Shown: positions 8,712 to 17,534, numbered from the stretch's first letter. The stretch is DNA of 64,000 nt from Nocardia yamanashiensis NBRC 100130 (GCF_001613325.1 NZ_BDCD01000016.1:310001-374000); one strand, 5' to 3'. Program-made: numbers and translations. The notes: generated from the sequence alone by a model not told the origin.

Positions 8712-8896
8712 TCAGCCGCGTACTCGGCGGATCCATTTATCGTGGCCGTGTGGGGCGACGATCTTGGTGACGTGGAGGGTGTAGCGGGCTGCTAGGTGGT
8801 CGTTGTCGGCGATGAAGGTTGCGGGGGCGGCTGTGGCGAAGGCGGGCGTGGGTCTCCTGACCGGGAACTTGGCTGGCGCCTTCGCTTCAGGGTGGG
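8712..8896 (-). other. Gap holding a possible gene remnant
   Basis: No complete gene is found. On the minus strand an open frame ends at 8712 and reads plausibly at its C-terminus (YTLHVTKIVAPHGHDKWIR), but no in-frame start codon was found upstream before the frame runs under the next gene. It could be the decayed tail of a lost gene or chance in GC-rich DNA. Confidence 0.25.
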
Positions 8897-9391
8897 TCAG
8901 CGTGGGGCGGGTACGTCGACGATCAGTTCGGTGGGAGTGGGGTTCGTGCTGACCTGGATGCTCACTCGGCCGGAGCCGGGGAAGTGGAACCAGGCGGCGT
9001 TCCAGCCGTAATGGCTGTCGTAGTGGGTGGATTGGGTGTCGGTCGCGGTGATGCCGGTGTCGAGATTGGTGACGGTGACTGTGGCGGGGATCGAGCAGTC
9101 GGTGCCGGCGGTGGGGGAGGGGGATGTCGAACCGGATGGGGTGCTGTCGGCGTCGGCTTTGAAGCCCACTCTGACCTGCACCGAGCTGTCGAAGAAGGTC
9201 GCGTGGTCGCCGCCCTGCTGGCCCTGCTGCGGGGACGCCGACGCACTGACCGTGCCGACGCAGCCCGGTCCGGCGTCGATGTGTACGGGGTCGAAGGACG
9301 AGGTGTCCGCGGACGCTGGGGCGGCTGACGTTCCCAACGCGATGACCGGCAGGGCTGATACTGCCGCAAACCTGAGCATGCTTCGCATCAT
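8897..9391 (-). CDS. Secreted protein of unknown function
   Basis: This 164-residue product has a clear Sec signal peptide: MMRSMLRF, a hydrophobic core, then APASA before Asp at about 28. The mature part is low in Lys, rich in Ser/Thr/Asp and predicted beta-rich, with two Cys residues and a Pro/Ser linker (PSGSTSPSPTAG). It has no membrane segment or lipobox, so it should be released. I recognise no family. The start is the first of two adjacent ATGs at 9391; AGGACAG lies upstream. Confidence 0.7.
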   Translation of the reverse strand: MMRSMLRFAAVSALPVIALGTSAAPASADTSSFDPVHIDAGPGCVGTVSASASPQQGQQGGDHATFFDSSVQVRVGFKADADSTPSGSTSPSPTAGTDCSIPATVTVTNLDTGITATDTQSTHYDSHYGWNAAWFHFPGSGRVSIQVSTNPTPTELIVDVPAPR

Positions 9392-9494
9392 GGGTTCTGT
9401 CCTAGCATGAACCGTGGTCGGGTAGATCAACTTTCCTCGCGAGGACGTCGTAGCGGGTGGGTATGGTCAGAGGTCGGGAGTTAGGGGGCGGGCG

Positions 9495-10547
9495 TTGGAT
9501 GCAACTGAAACCTGCGTTGAAGACGTGGTTGTGCCCGCGGTGCTGGGCGACAACGACTTCGGGGACTTCTTCGACTCGTCGGGCACGGCGGAGACGCTTG
9601 CCTCGGGTGCGGGGCGGGTGCCTTTTCGGGTTCACGATGTCGGAGTGTTCTACCGTCGGTTTTTCGATCTCGCGGACGATCACTTCGGGCGGATACGTGC
9701 GGAGCACGAGTTTCAATCGCTGACCGAATCCACCAAACCGGGGTCGGCGCATCGCAGCGGGATTTACCTGACGCCTGTCACCCGCGATCGGGATGAGCTG
9801 CGGTTTCGTCTGCTTCGGTGCTCCACGAACCTTTCGGGACCGACCGAGAACTTCCGGGCGACCGACACGAGCATCGTCGAAGCCTTGAATCGTGAAGCCG
9901 ACGCGATCTTTCGGGGTCATGCGGCGCTCAATCATGTGCTCGCGCAGGTTTATCACAACACTCTGGCCACGGCTGAGCGGAAGCAATCGAAGGCCAAGAT
10001 CTCCTCGCATGCCGACAAGACCAAGGACATGCCCGTCAACGGCATCATGGCTTTCTGCACGTTCTACGACGGGCTCGACAAGCTGCAGCCGCTGGAAGAT
10101 GACGTTTTCGACTATGGCGTGAAGGGAGTCAGCGGGCTGACCAAACTTCGGTTCCGCCTCAAGGATTCGGTGAAGGAGAGCGAAAGAGGCTCGCTCCCCG
10201 CCCAGTTCAGCTTGACGCTGTATCCGGGCTCCGTCTTCTTCATGCCGCTGTCGACCAATCGCCTGTACACGCACGAGATCCGGCCTTCGATGCTGGACGC
10301 CGAACTACTCCCGACCCGCCTGGGATACGTGGTGCGCTGCTCGAAGACCGAAGCCGTACACAAGTACGGGCAGACGTACCTCGACAAGGCCGGCGACCTG
10401 GTTCCGTTGGAGCCGCCCACTCCGGAGGGCATGGACGAATTGCGCAGACTCTACGCACAGGAGAACCAGACCTCGTCGTTCATCGACTACGGGGACCAGT
10501 TTCTGTTCAGCATGAACACGGGAGACTATGTTGCGCCCCGCACCTAG
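9495..10547 (+). CDS. AlkB-like 2-oxoglutarate/Fe(II) oxygenase (first of a pair)
   Basis: The first usable start is TTG 9495, preceded by AGGGGG; no in-frame ATG or GTG precedes it. The 350-residue protein carries the iron-binding facial triad of AlkB-type dioxygenases: His172 and Asp174 (SSHADKT), His260 (LYTHEI), and an Arg near 281 in LGYVVRCSKT for 2-oxoglutarate. About 100 N-terminal residues precede the core. The next gene product has the same core in the same order, so the two look like diverged paralogues. The substrate could be nucleic acid, protein or a small molecule. It overlaps the next gene by 20 bp. Confidence 0.75.
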   Translation: MDATETCVEDVVVPAVLGDNDFGDFFDSSGTAETLASGAGRVPFRVHDVGVFYRRFFDLADDHFGRIRAEHEFQSLTESTKPGSAHRSGIYLTPVTRDRDELRFRLLRCSTNLSGPTENFRATDTSIVEALNREADAIFRGHAALNHVLAQVYHNTLATAERKQSKAKISSHADKTKDMPVNGIMAFCTFYDGLDKLQPLEDDVFDYGVKGVSGLTKLRFRLKDSVKESERGSLPAQFSLTLYPGSVFFMPLSTNRLYTHEIRPSMLDAELLPTRLGYVVRCSKTEAVHKYGQTYLDKAGDLVPLEPPTPEGMDELRRLYAQENQTSSFIDYGDQFLFSMNTGDYVAPRT

Positions 10548-11295
10548 AATCGGCGACGAGATCGCCTCCTACGAATGGCCGACCGAGGAGGATCTCTTCA
10601 CGGAACTCTCTGCGTCAGCCGTACTCGAAGACGCAGGAAAAGGCCGCCGCGGCGCCATTCTGACCAAGGTCGATGCCGCCACCGGCGGCGTACCGCTGGT
10701 GCGAACCACCGCGCGATATACGAACCCGGCGCAACACTTCCATCCGGTCCACGACCGCCTGGCACAGTCGATTCAAGCCCAGGCAGGGCTTTCGACCAGC
10801 TTCAACAACGCACTCATCGAGAGCTACACGAACGCCTACGCCACCATGGGCAGCCATTCGGACCAAGCCCTCGACCTGGCCGACGAATCGTTCATCGCGG
10901 TCTTCTCCTGCTACCGAAACCCCGAACCCGCCCCGTCGCGGAAATTGATCGTCGAATCGAAAACATCCGGCGAGCAATCCGAAATCCCGCTCGTCCATAA
11001 CGGTTTCGTCGTGTTCTCTATCGACGCAAACCGACGCCTCAAACACAAGATCGTGCTCGAGGCCCGCGCGGTAGAGAACGAATGGCTGGGCGTGACCTTC
11101 CGAACCTCGAAGACACTCATCCACTTCCGCGACGGCCACCCCCACCTCCCCCAGGGCGTACGCCTCACCGCAGCCGACGAAGACCAGCAGCGCGAGTTCT
11201 ACCAGCTACGACGACGCGAGAACAACGAAACAGACTTCACCTACCCCACCCTGACCTACACGGTCAGCGAAAGCGATCTGCTGCCACCCGCCTGA
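10528..11295 (+). CDS. AlkB-like 2-oxoglutarate/Fe(II) oxygenase (second of a pair)
   Basis: The 255-residue protein has His110 and Asp112 (MGSHSDQALDL), His173 (RRLKHKIVLE) and Arg192 in VTFRTSKT, the complete metal and 2-oxoglutarate set of an AlkB-like oxygenase. It aligns by eye with its neighbour over the whole core, for example SFNNALIESYTNAYATMGSH against the equivalent ALNHVLAQVYHN segment. It is shorter because it lacks most of the N-terminal extension. The ATG at 10528 lies inside the end of the upstream gene behind GGAG, so translation is coupled and the proteins may act as a heterodimer or in sequence (inference). Confidence 0.75.
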   Translation: MLRPAPRIGDEIASYEWPTEEDLFTELSASAVLEDAGKGRRGAILTKVDAATGGVPLVRTTARYTNPAQHFHPVHDRLAQSIQAQAGLSTSFNNALIESYTNAYATMGSHSDQALDLADESFIAVFSCYRNPEPAPSRKLIVESKTSGEQSEIPLVHNGFVVFSIDANRRLKHKIVLEARAVENEWLGVTFRTSKTLIHFRDGHPHLPQGVRLTAADEDQQREFYQLRRRENNETDFTYPTLTYTVSESDLLPPA

Positions 11296-11313
11296 AGTCA
11301 CCCAGCCTCCGAT

Positions 11314-11742
11314 TCAGCTGAGCCGCAACAATCCGGCCGCCGTCATGCCGAATCCGCAACCATCGCGATAGAAGCTGTCCAGATGCGGTTCGTAATCGAC
11401 ATGGAGCCAATCGGTTCCGAGCTCCCGGAGATCATCCGCGAGAGCGGCCACCAGCCTGGTCCCGATGCCTTGATGCCGGTGATCGGCAGCGACCATCGTG
11501 TCGAGCAGAAAGGCATGGCGTCCGCCGTCCCACACCGCATGAACAAAGCCGACGATCACCTCACCGTCGAACGCCCCCACCCACGATCTACTGTGCCGTT
11601 CCAGCCGCGCTGCCCACGGAATGAGCTCGTAGCCTTCCCCGAACGCATCGGCGTGTAGCCGTGAGAGTGCTTCGTCAACGACTGGAAAGCGAATGCACAA
11701 CCGGGTTGCCGCGTTCGTATCCTCCGGCAGTGAATCACCCAT
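11314..11742 (-). CDS. GNAT-family acetyltransferase
   Basis: This 142-residue enzyme has a clear GNAT core: VIVGFVHAVWDGG (beta strands before the acetyl-CoA site), LLDTMVAADHRHQGIGTRLV (motif A with the Q-x-x-G-x-G/A loop) and SFYRDGCGFGMT (motif B). Its first codons overlap the end of the Imm21-like gene by 8 bp, so the two are one transcript with the immunity-like gene first. It is convergent with the oxygenase pair. The substrate is unknown; acetylation of a toxin or of an aminoacyl group is possible given the neighbour but has no direct support. Confidence 0.82.
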   Translation of the reverse strand: MGDSLPEDTNAATRLCIRFPVVDEALSRLHADAFGEGYELIPWAARLERHSRSWVGAFDGEVIVGFVHAVWDGGRHAFLLDTMVAADHRHQGIGTRLVAALADDLRELGTDWLHVDYEPHLDSFYRDGCGFGMTAAGLLRLS

Positions 11743-12142
11743 CGGCGCTGTCGCTCTGCTCGTCGAGGATCGGTTGTAGCTGAACCAGAATCAGCCAATC
11801 GTCCGGCTCGTGTCGTGAGGTGGCCCGTACGCGGTATTTCCCTGGCTGGAGGTCGATCCGCAGTTGATTGCCGGGCTCGATGTCGGTTCCCGGCCAGGCG
11901 GAGTCGAAGAGGACGAGCGGTCCTGGCACTTCCCAGACCAGATCTTCGTCGGGATGCCATGGGATGTCCCGCAATACCCGTCGCGCCACGGCCGCGAAAT
12001 CCTCGTCGGACCCGGATTGCGCTCCGCGGCCCCAGGTTTCCACCGGGCCGTCCGTGTCCTCGACGCCGGCCCAATGCTGGAGTTCGGATTCCGGAGCGAC
12101 GAGGAAAGGGCCTCCGGCGGATTGGACCCAGGTGTCAGGCAT
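11735..12142 (-). CDS. Imm21-like immunity protein
   Basis: This 135-residue acidic soluble protein opens with TWVQSAGGPFLV followed by LQHWAG, and has GPLVLFDSAW in the middle, a pattern I associate with immunity protein family 21 of polymorphic toxin systems. Such proteins bind and neutralise a cognate toxin in the cytoplasm. No toxin-sized or C-terminal toxin-domain gene is seen nearby, so it would be an orphan immunity gene. It overlaps the acetyltransferase downstream. The family call is by eye; a profile search would settle it. Confidence 0.5.
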   Translation of the reverse strand: MPDTWVQSAGGPFLVAPESELQHWAGVEDTDGPVETWGRGAQSGSDEDFAAVARRVLRDIPWHPDEDLVWEVPGPLVLFDSAWPGTDIEPGNQLRIDLQPGKYRVRATSRHEPDDWLILVQLQPILDEQSDSADG

Positions 12143-12326
12143 TGGCGGCTCGCTTGCGGTTCGTTCTGGTGGCTTGGGCCAATCATTGCCGAACGAATCC
12201 GCGACTGCCGAAGGGGCTGGTTCGAAGGGGGCTCCGTGGGCGCGGCGTTGCGGGTGGGAGACCTTTCGCGGTGGGTGATCGCGGCGTTGGGATCACCCGG
12301 ACCGGTTCGAATCAGGCGGGTGGGGC

Positions 12327-12773
12327 TCAGCCCGCGGCCTTCTCGATGAGGGCGGCGATGCGGGATTCGTCGGCGGGGGTGAGGTGAGTGAGGGCGAAGG
12401 CGGTGGGCCACAGGGTGCCTTCGTCGAGGTGAGCGGTGTCGTTGAAGCCGAGGGTGGCGTAGCGGGCCTTGAACTTTTCGGCGGACTGGAAGAAGCAGAC
12501 GACCTTGCCGTCGCGGGCGTAGGAGGGCATGCCGTACCAGAGTTTGGGGGTGAGGGTGGGGGCGGCGGATTTGACGATGGCGTGGATGCGTTCGGCGAGG
12601 GCGCGGTCGGCGGGGGACATTTCGGCGATCTTGGCGATGACGTCGGCTTCGCCGTCCGCTTTGGTGGCCTTGGCGCCGCGGCGGGCGGCGGTCTTGAGCT
12701 CGGCGGCGTGGGCCTTCATAGCGGCGCGCTCTTCGGCGGAGAAGCCGACGGTGGTTTTGGTGGTGGTGCTCAT
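12327..12773 (-). CDS. DUF1801 / YdhG-like protein
   Basis: This 148-residue protein resembles DUF1801 proteins (YdhG/Fra-like fold). It has a Lys/Ala-rich N-terminus, then ERIHAIVKSAAPTLTPKLWYGMPSYARDGKVVCFFQ, where the W-x-G-M-P-x-Y segment is typical, and ends with a helical AALIEKAAG. Some members have been proposed as iron-binding proteins, but the role is not established. It follows the VOC gene by 36 bp on the same strand and is probably co-transcribed. About 180 bp with no recognisable gene separate it from the Imm21-like gene. Confidence 0.8.
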   Translation of the reverse strand: MSTTTKTTVGFSAEERAAMKAHAAELKTAARRGAKATKADGEADVIAKIAEMSPADRALAERIHAIVKSAAPTLTPKLWYGMPSYARDGKVVCFFQSAEKFKARYATLGFNDTAHLDEGTLWPTAFALTHLTPADESRIAALIEKAAG

Positions 12774-12809
12774 TTGGGGTGCCTCCTCGGGGATTGGCGG
12801 GGATGGGGG

Positions 12810-13157
12810 TCAGCGGTCTTGCAGCAGGCCGATGACATTGCCGGCGGGGTCGGTGACGGTGGCCACGCGGCGGCCGCCGCCGACCTCGCGGATGGGTTCG
12901 GCGAGGGTGGCGCCGGCGGTGATGATCTCGTCGAGGGTGGATTCGAGGTCGGTGACCTGCCAGTAGGTGACCGGCGAGGTCATGCCCTGCGGGCCGCCGC
13001 CGGGGACCAGGCCGATGTGCTGGCCGTCGAGTTCGAAACCGACGTAGTAAGTGCCGTCCACCTGGGGCGGGAAGCCGAACAGGGCGGTGTACATGGTCTT
13101 GGCTGCGGCCAGGTCGGATACGGGATGCAGCACCGTCTTGATGCCCTTGGCGGTCAC
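12810..13157 (-). CDS. VOC-family (glyoxalase/bleomycin-resistance fold) protein
   Basis: This 115-residue protein has one vicinal-oxygen-chelate domain: KTVLHPVSDLAAAKTMYTALFG at the start, YVGFELDGQHIGLVPGG in the middle and ATVTDPAGNVIGLLQD at the end. The start is GTG 13157, chosen for the strong GAAGGAGGGG site just upstream; an earlier in-frame ATG at 13238 has none. Such small proteins act as metal-dependent lyases or dioxygenases or as drug-binding proteins, so no substrate is given. Confidence 0.85.
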   Translation of the reverse strand: MTAKGIKTVLHPVSDLAAAKTMYTALFGFPPQVDGTYYVGFELDGQHIGLVPGGGPQGMTSPVTYWQVTDLESTLDEIITAGATLAEPIREVGGGRRVATVTDPAGNVIGLLQDR

Positions 13158-13312
13158 GGCCCCTCCTTCGGTTCCGGTGGTTCGGGATGCGTTGTTGCTA
13201 TGGGAATTACGGTATGGCCGGGGCCGGGGCCCGGACATCCGTGCTGACCACGGAACCCACCACGTAATCGGTACGTATCGGGCTTTCCGGTTCCGTGCGT
13301 GAGAATGGGGGC

Positions 13313-16084
13313 GTGTCGAAGCAGAAGGTCGCCGCCGGAATCTCGGGCCGGGAGGCGGAAGTTCTCACCCTGGTGGGGCAACACCGCAGTAATGCCGAGA
13401 TAGCGGCGCAGCTGTTCATCTCGGTGCGGACGGTGGAGACGCATGTGTCGTCGCTGCTGCGCAAGGTGGGGGTGCCGGATCGGCGCGCGCTCGCCGAACG
13501 CGCCGGTGAACTCACCGGCGACGCGCCGGCGACCGAGACGACGGCCGTGCTGCCGTCACCGCTGACCTCGTTCGTCGGGCGCGCGGCCGAGCGGGCGGCG
13601 CTGCGGGCGGCCGTCGAGAAGAACCGGCACGTCACGGCTTTGGGTCCGGGCGGGGTGGGCAAGACGCGGCTGGCGCTGGCGGTGGCCGCCGACCTGGCGG
13701 GCGAATTCGCCGACGGCGCCTGGTTCGTGGACCTGGTGCCGGTCACCGATCCGGAGATGGCGGGCGCGGCGGTGGCCCGGGCGCTCGGACTGGGGGAGCA
13801 GCCGGGCCGCAGCCTCGACGATGCCGTGCTGACCGCGCTCGCCGACCGGCACGTGCTGCTCGTGCTCGACAACTGCGAACATCTCCGCGATGGCGTGGCC
13901 CCGTTCATCGAACGCCTGCTGGCGCGCTGCCCGCGGGTGACCGTGCTGGCCACCAGCCGCGCCCGGCTCATGGTGCCGTTCGAACAGGTCTACACCGTGC
14001 CGCCGATGTCCCTCGGCGACGATGCCGCCGATGCCATCGCCCTGTTCCAGGACCGGGCCGCCGCGCTCGGCTGGCCGGTGGACGCGAAGCAGCTGGATCA
14101 GGTCAGCGAGGTGTGCCAGCGGCTCGACGGACTGGCGCTGGCCATCGAACTCGCCGCCGCCCGGCTGCCCACCCTGGGCCTGGACGGCCTCGGCGCGAGC
14201 CTGGCCGATCCACTGCGCCTGCTGGTCGGCGGTCGCCGGGCCGACGAACGGCATCAATCGGTGCGCGCCATGCTGGACTGGAGTCAGGCGCTGCTGACGC
14301 CCGCCGATCGCACTCTGCTGCAACGCATCTCGGTATTCGTGGCCCCGTTCACCGCCGCCGATGCCGCGGCGCTGGCCGGTTACGCGCCGCTGGATGCCGG
14401 TGCGGTGGCGCTCGGGCTGGCGGGGCTGGTCGAACAGAGCCTGCTGACCGTGACGCCTTCCGTGCGCGGCACCCGCTATCGGGCGCTGGAGGCGGTGCGG
14501 CAGTACGCGCGCGAGCAGCTCGGCGTCAACGGTGAACTCACCGAAGTGCTTGTCCGGCATCTGCATTGGTGCACCGCGACCGCCGCGAAGCTGGAACGGG
14601 AACTTCCCGCCGCCGGAAAGCGCTCTGCCACCTCCGACGCCGGGGAGTGGCGCGCCGGATTCGATGCGGCCGCCGACGATATCCGGGCCGCCCTGGCGTG
14701 GGCGGCCTCCGAGCCCGGGCATCGCGCGGCGGCACACGAGCTGGCGATGTCCTTGGCGCACTTGCTATTCGGGCGAAATCTCGTCAGCGAGTCCCAGACC
14801 CGCTTCGAGCAGGCGGCCACGCTCACCGACGACCCGGACGCGGCCGCCGGCGCGCTGCGCCGCGCCGCCGAGGTCGCGGGCTGCCATATGCGCGGCGAGG
14901 ACATGTACCGCCTGTATCGCGCCGCCGCCGACGTCGCGCGCGGCGCTGATCGAAAGGCAAGGGCCGCAAGCGATCTCGCCACGGCCGCCATCACCGTGTA
15001 TCGCATGTCCGATGCCTTCTCCACCCCGCCCCCGTTCGGTGAGGCCGCCGCGCTGCTGGAGGAAGCCCGCGCACTCGCCGGTGACGACCCGGCCGCGCTG
15101 GCCGCCGTCGCCCTGGCCGAATGCGGCGTCGAGTCCAACACCGCCGATGCCGATGCCCTGGAGCCGGAAACCGCTGCGCACCAGGCCATTGCGCGCGCCC
15201 AGCGAGCGGTGGACCTCGCCGATCGCACCGGTGACCCGCTGGCGCGCAGCGCCGCCCTCGACGCCCTCGCGGCCGCCCAGATCTGGACCGGCGGCGCGTT
15301 CGCCACCACCGAAACCATCCGCCGCCGAGTCGAACTCCTCGACGCGGCTCCGGCCAGCCCCGCCATCGCCCTCGAACTGGTCAGCGCCCTGGCCGAAGCC
15401 GCCGAAACAGCCATCGGCACCGGCGATCTGGAGAATGCCCGCCGTTGGGCCACCCGGCTCCGCGACTTCCCCCTGCTGGCCGAACGCGGCGATTTCGCCA
15501 CCTCCCGCCTGCTCGTCGCCGACGCCCTGGCCGGTAATGCCGACGAAGTCCGCACCGCCAGTGAGCGTTTCCTCGACGCGTGGACGCTCACCGGCCGCCC
15601 GCACGCCCCCAACCTCGCCACGGCCGCCGCCGCGGTGGCCCTCACGCACGGCCTGAGCGGCGACGATCAAGCCCGCAAGGACTGGCTCGCGATCGTCGAC
15701 GCCCTGGGCGTCACCCCCGACCACAAGGCCGCCTACAACGCCGTCTTCAACGCCCTGGTCCTGCTGCACCACGACCGCCCCGCCGAAGCGCTCGCCGAAC
15801 TGGCCACCGACCCCGCCGATCTGGACGAACGCACCCTGTGGGTCTGGAGCCACTGGTACCTGGCCCTGCGCGCCGAAGCCGCCATCCTGGCCGGTGATCC
15901 CGAGGCGCCCGAGTACCTGGAGACGGCGCGAACCGCGGTGTCCGGCAACCCGATCGCCGCCGCCATCGTCGACCGGGCCGCAGCGCTTCACGATCACGAT
16001 CCGGACCGCGTCCGGGCCACCGCCGCCGCCTTCGAAGCCGCCCACTGCCCCTATCAGCAGGCCCGCACCCTGACCCTCGCATAA
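13313..16084 (+). CDS. Large ATP-binding regulator with N-terminal LuxR HTH
   Basis: This is a 923-residue signal-transduction ATPase. A LuxR/GerE helix-turn-helix lies at the extreme N-terminus (about 8-60: SGREAEVLTLVGQHRSNAEI, then FISVRTVETHVSSLLRKVGV). It is followed by a P-loop ATPase with Walker A GPGGVGKTRLA near 115 and Walker B LLVLDNCEH, GLALAIELAAARL as in NB-ARC/AfsR-like proteins, and a long Ala-rich helical repeat region. LAL regulators usually carry the LuxR domain at the C-terminus. The start is GTG 13313 behind a G-rich stretch; GTG 13295 is an alternative. It is divergent from the VOC gene. Targets are unknown. Confidence 0.82.
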   Translation: MSKQKVAAGISGREAEVLTLVGQHRSNAEIAAQLFISVRTVETHVSSLLRKVGVPDRRALAERAGELTGDAPATETTAVLPSPLTSFVGRAAERAALRAAVEKNRHVTALGPGGVGKTRLALAVAADLAGEFADGAWFVDLVPVTDPEMAGAAVARALGLGEQPGRSLDDAVLTALADRHVLLVLDNCEHLRDGVAPFIERLLARCPRVTVLATSRARLMVPFEQVYTVPPMSLGDDAADAIALFQDRAAALGWPVDAKQLDQVSEVCQRLDGLALAIELAAARLPTLGLDGLGASLADPLRLLVGGRRADERHQSVRAMLDWSQALLTPADRTLLQRISVFVAPFTAADAAALAGYAPLDAGAVALGLAGLVEQSLLTVTPSVRGTRYRALEAVRQYAREQLGVNGELTEVLVRHLHWCTATAAKLERELPAAGKRSATSDAGEWRAGFDAAADDIRAALAWAASEPGHRAAAHELAMSLAHLLFGRNLVSESQTRFEQAATLTDDPDAAAGALRRAAEVAGCHMRGEDMYRLYRAAADVARGADRKARAASDLATAAITVYRMSDAFSTPPPFGEAAALLEEARALAGDDPAALAAVALAECGVESNTADADALEPETAAHQAIARAQRAVDLADRTGDPLARSAALDALAAAQIWTGGAFATTETIRRRVELLDAAPASPAIALELVSALAEAAETAIGTGDLENARRWATRLRDFPLLAERGDFATSRLLVADALAGNADEVRTASERFLDAWTLTGRPHAPNLATAAAAVALTHGLSGDDQARKDWLAIVDALGVTPDHKAAYNAVFNALVLLHHDRPAEALAELATDPADLDERTLWVWSHWYLALRAEAAILAGDPEAPEYLETARTAVSGNPIAAAIVDRAAALHDHDPDRVRATAAAFEAAHCPYQQARTLTLA

Positions 16085-16177
16085 GGCACGCAACTTCAGG
16101 CATTCATCCGATACCTGCCGTCACCGCCCGGAAAATATCGTGCTCGCAATTGCGCAGGCACGAGATCGGAGTGGGTT

Positions 16178-17317
16178 ATGGCGCGGAAAGCGATCGTGGT
16201 CGGTGGCGGCATCGGCGGGCTGGCGGCCGCGCGGGCGCTGACCCGGAGCGGCTGGGCTGTCGAGGTGCTGGAGAAGGCGAAGGCCTTCGGCGAGGTCGGC
16301 GCGGGACTCTCACTGTGGCCCAACGGTATTCGCGCCCTCGACGAGCTGGGCCTCGGCGACGCGGTGCGTGAGCGCGCCATGGCCGACACCCAGGCCGGGA
16401 TTCGCGATGTGTCCGGGCGCTGGCTGTCGCGGACCGACACCGAGGAATTGACGCGGCGATTCGGGCCGCTGGTGGTGGTGCATCGCGCCGAGCTGCTGGA
16501 GATCATGCGCGATGCGGTGGACGCCGATCTGCTGCACCTGGACACCGAGGTGAAGGACGTCCGGGTGGTGGGGGAGCAGGTGGAAGTGGTGCATTCGCAC
16601 GGGGTTTCGCGCGCGGACCTGGTGGTGGGCGCGGACGGGATTCGCAGCACCGTGCGCCGCGCGATCTGGGGCGAGGTGCAGCCGAAGTACGCCGGATACA
16701 CCACCTGGCGGGTGGTGGTGCGGCCGGAGCGGCCCCTGACGGCGGGCGGGGAGACCTGGGGGCGCGGCGAGCGAATCGGATTGGGGCCGTTGCCCGATGG
16801 CCGGGTGTACCTGTTCGGGGTGGCGAGCGTACCGGCCGGTCAAACTGGCCCCGATGGCGAACTGGCCGAGCTGAAGCGGCGATTCGGCGACTGGCATGAA
16901 CCCATCCCGGAACTGCTCGCCGCCGCCGAGGAGGACGCGATCCTGCGGCACGACATCTTCGAACTCCCCGCCCTCGACACCTTCGTCTCCACCCGGGTGG
17001 CCCTGCTCGGCGATGCGGCTCACGCCATGACGCCGAATATGGGCCAGGGCGCGAACCAGGCCCTCGAGGATGCCGTGACCCTAGCCGCGCTGCTCGACAC
17101 CCATGCGGGAATCGGCGCGGCGCTGGCGGCCTACGACAAGCAGCGCCGGCCCCGGACCCGGCAGATCGCGGCCCGCTCGCATCGCATCGGCGCGGTGGCG
17201 CACTGGAGTTTCCCGCCGGCGGCCGCGCTGCGCGACCTGATCGTGCGCCTGACCCCGGCCAAGGCGCTGCTCGACGGCCTGGCCCCGGTGCTGGAGTGGG
17301 AACCGCCACAGCGCTGA
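16178..17317 (+). CDS. FAD-dependent aromatic-ring monooxygenase
   Basis: This 379-residue class A flavoprotein monooxygenase has the N-terminal dinucleotide motif VVGGGIGGLAAARAL, the DG motif DLVVGADGIRSTVR near residue 155, and the FAD-ribityl motif VALLGDAAHAMTPNMGQGAN near 280. The length and layout match salicylate hydroxylase/TetX-like enzymes that use NAD(P)H and oxygen. GGAG lies 6 nt before the ATG. The upstream ATPase regulator runs in the same direction 93 bp away and may regulate it, which is only inferred from position. The substrate is unknown. Confidence 0.88.
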   Translation: MARKAIVVGGGIGGLAAARALTRSGWAVEVLEKAKAFGEVGAGLSLWPNGIRALDELGLGDAVRERAMADTQAGIRDVSGRWLSRTDTEELTRRFGPLVVVHRAELLEIMRDAVDADLLHLDTEVKDVRVVGEQVEVVHSHGVSRADLVVGADGIRSTVRRAIWGEVQPKYAGYTTWRVVVRPERPLTAGGETWGRGERIGLGPLPDGRVYLFGVASVPAGQTGPDGELAELKRRFGDWHEPIPELLAAAEEDAILRHDIFELPALDTFVSTRVALLGDAAHAMTPNMGQGANQALEDAVTLAALLDTHAGIGAALAAYDKQRRPRTRQIAARSHRIGAVAHWSFPPAAALRDLIVRLTPAKALLDGLAPVLEWEPPQR

Positions 17318-17345
17318 ATCCCGCCGTCGCGCCACCTTGCGGAAT

Positions 17346-17362
17346 ATACCCCCTGGGGGTAT
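17346..17362. promoter_or_regulatory. CsoR/RicR-type metal operator
   Basis: ATACCCCC-T-GGGGGTAT is a perfect inverted repeat with 8-bp arms, close to the C-tract/G-tract sites of copper-sensing CsoR/RicR and related FrmR/RcnR-fold repressors. It lies 46 bp before the Cys-rich peptide start. No regulator of that family is encoded in the window, so it would act from elsewhere. Confidence 0.65.
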
Positions 17363-17408
17363 GGTTCCCCGGTGTTGCCGATCGAGCGGCACCGAGAAGG
17401 GACTTGCG

Positions 17409-17519
17409 ATGAGCGCCATCACCGTTGCCGTGACCGGAACGACCTGTAGCTGTTGCGCGGACCACGCGGACCCCGTCATCAGCTCGACGAGCGAAGTGGA
17501 ACCTTCCACCGAGCCCTAG
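17409..17519 (+). CDS. 36-residue Cys-containing peptide, possibly metal-binding
   Basis: This short open frame starts at ATG 17409 behind AAGGGA with good spacing, and ends 15 bp before the MFS gene. The peptide carries TTCSCCADHADP, with three Cys and a His within seven residues, and an acidic Ser/Glu tail. The metal-type palindrome upstream and the His-rich transporter downstream suggest a small metal-binding or leader peptide, comparable in setting (not sequence) to the RicR-controlled metallothionein MymT. The role is inferred and not established. Confidence 0.6.
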   Translation: MSAITVAVTGTTCSCCADHADPVISSTSEVEPSTEP

Positions 17520-17534
17520 CCACAGGACTTTCCG

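Noticed and set aside
8712..8896. Minus-strand frame with plausible C-terminus
   Set aside because: No start codon was found in frame before it runs under the secreted-protein gene. It is kept only as a low-confidence remnant.
11791..12411. 206-residue minus-strand frame spanning two genes and a gap
   Set aside because: It runs across the Imm21-like gene in a different frame and is Arg/Pro/Ser rich with no homology. The 12143-12326 gap shows no supported gene.
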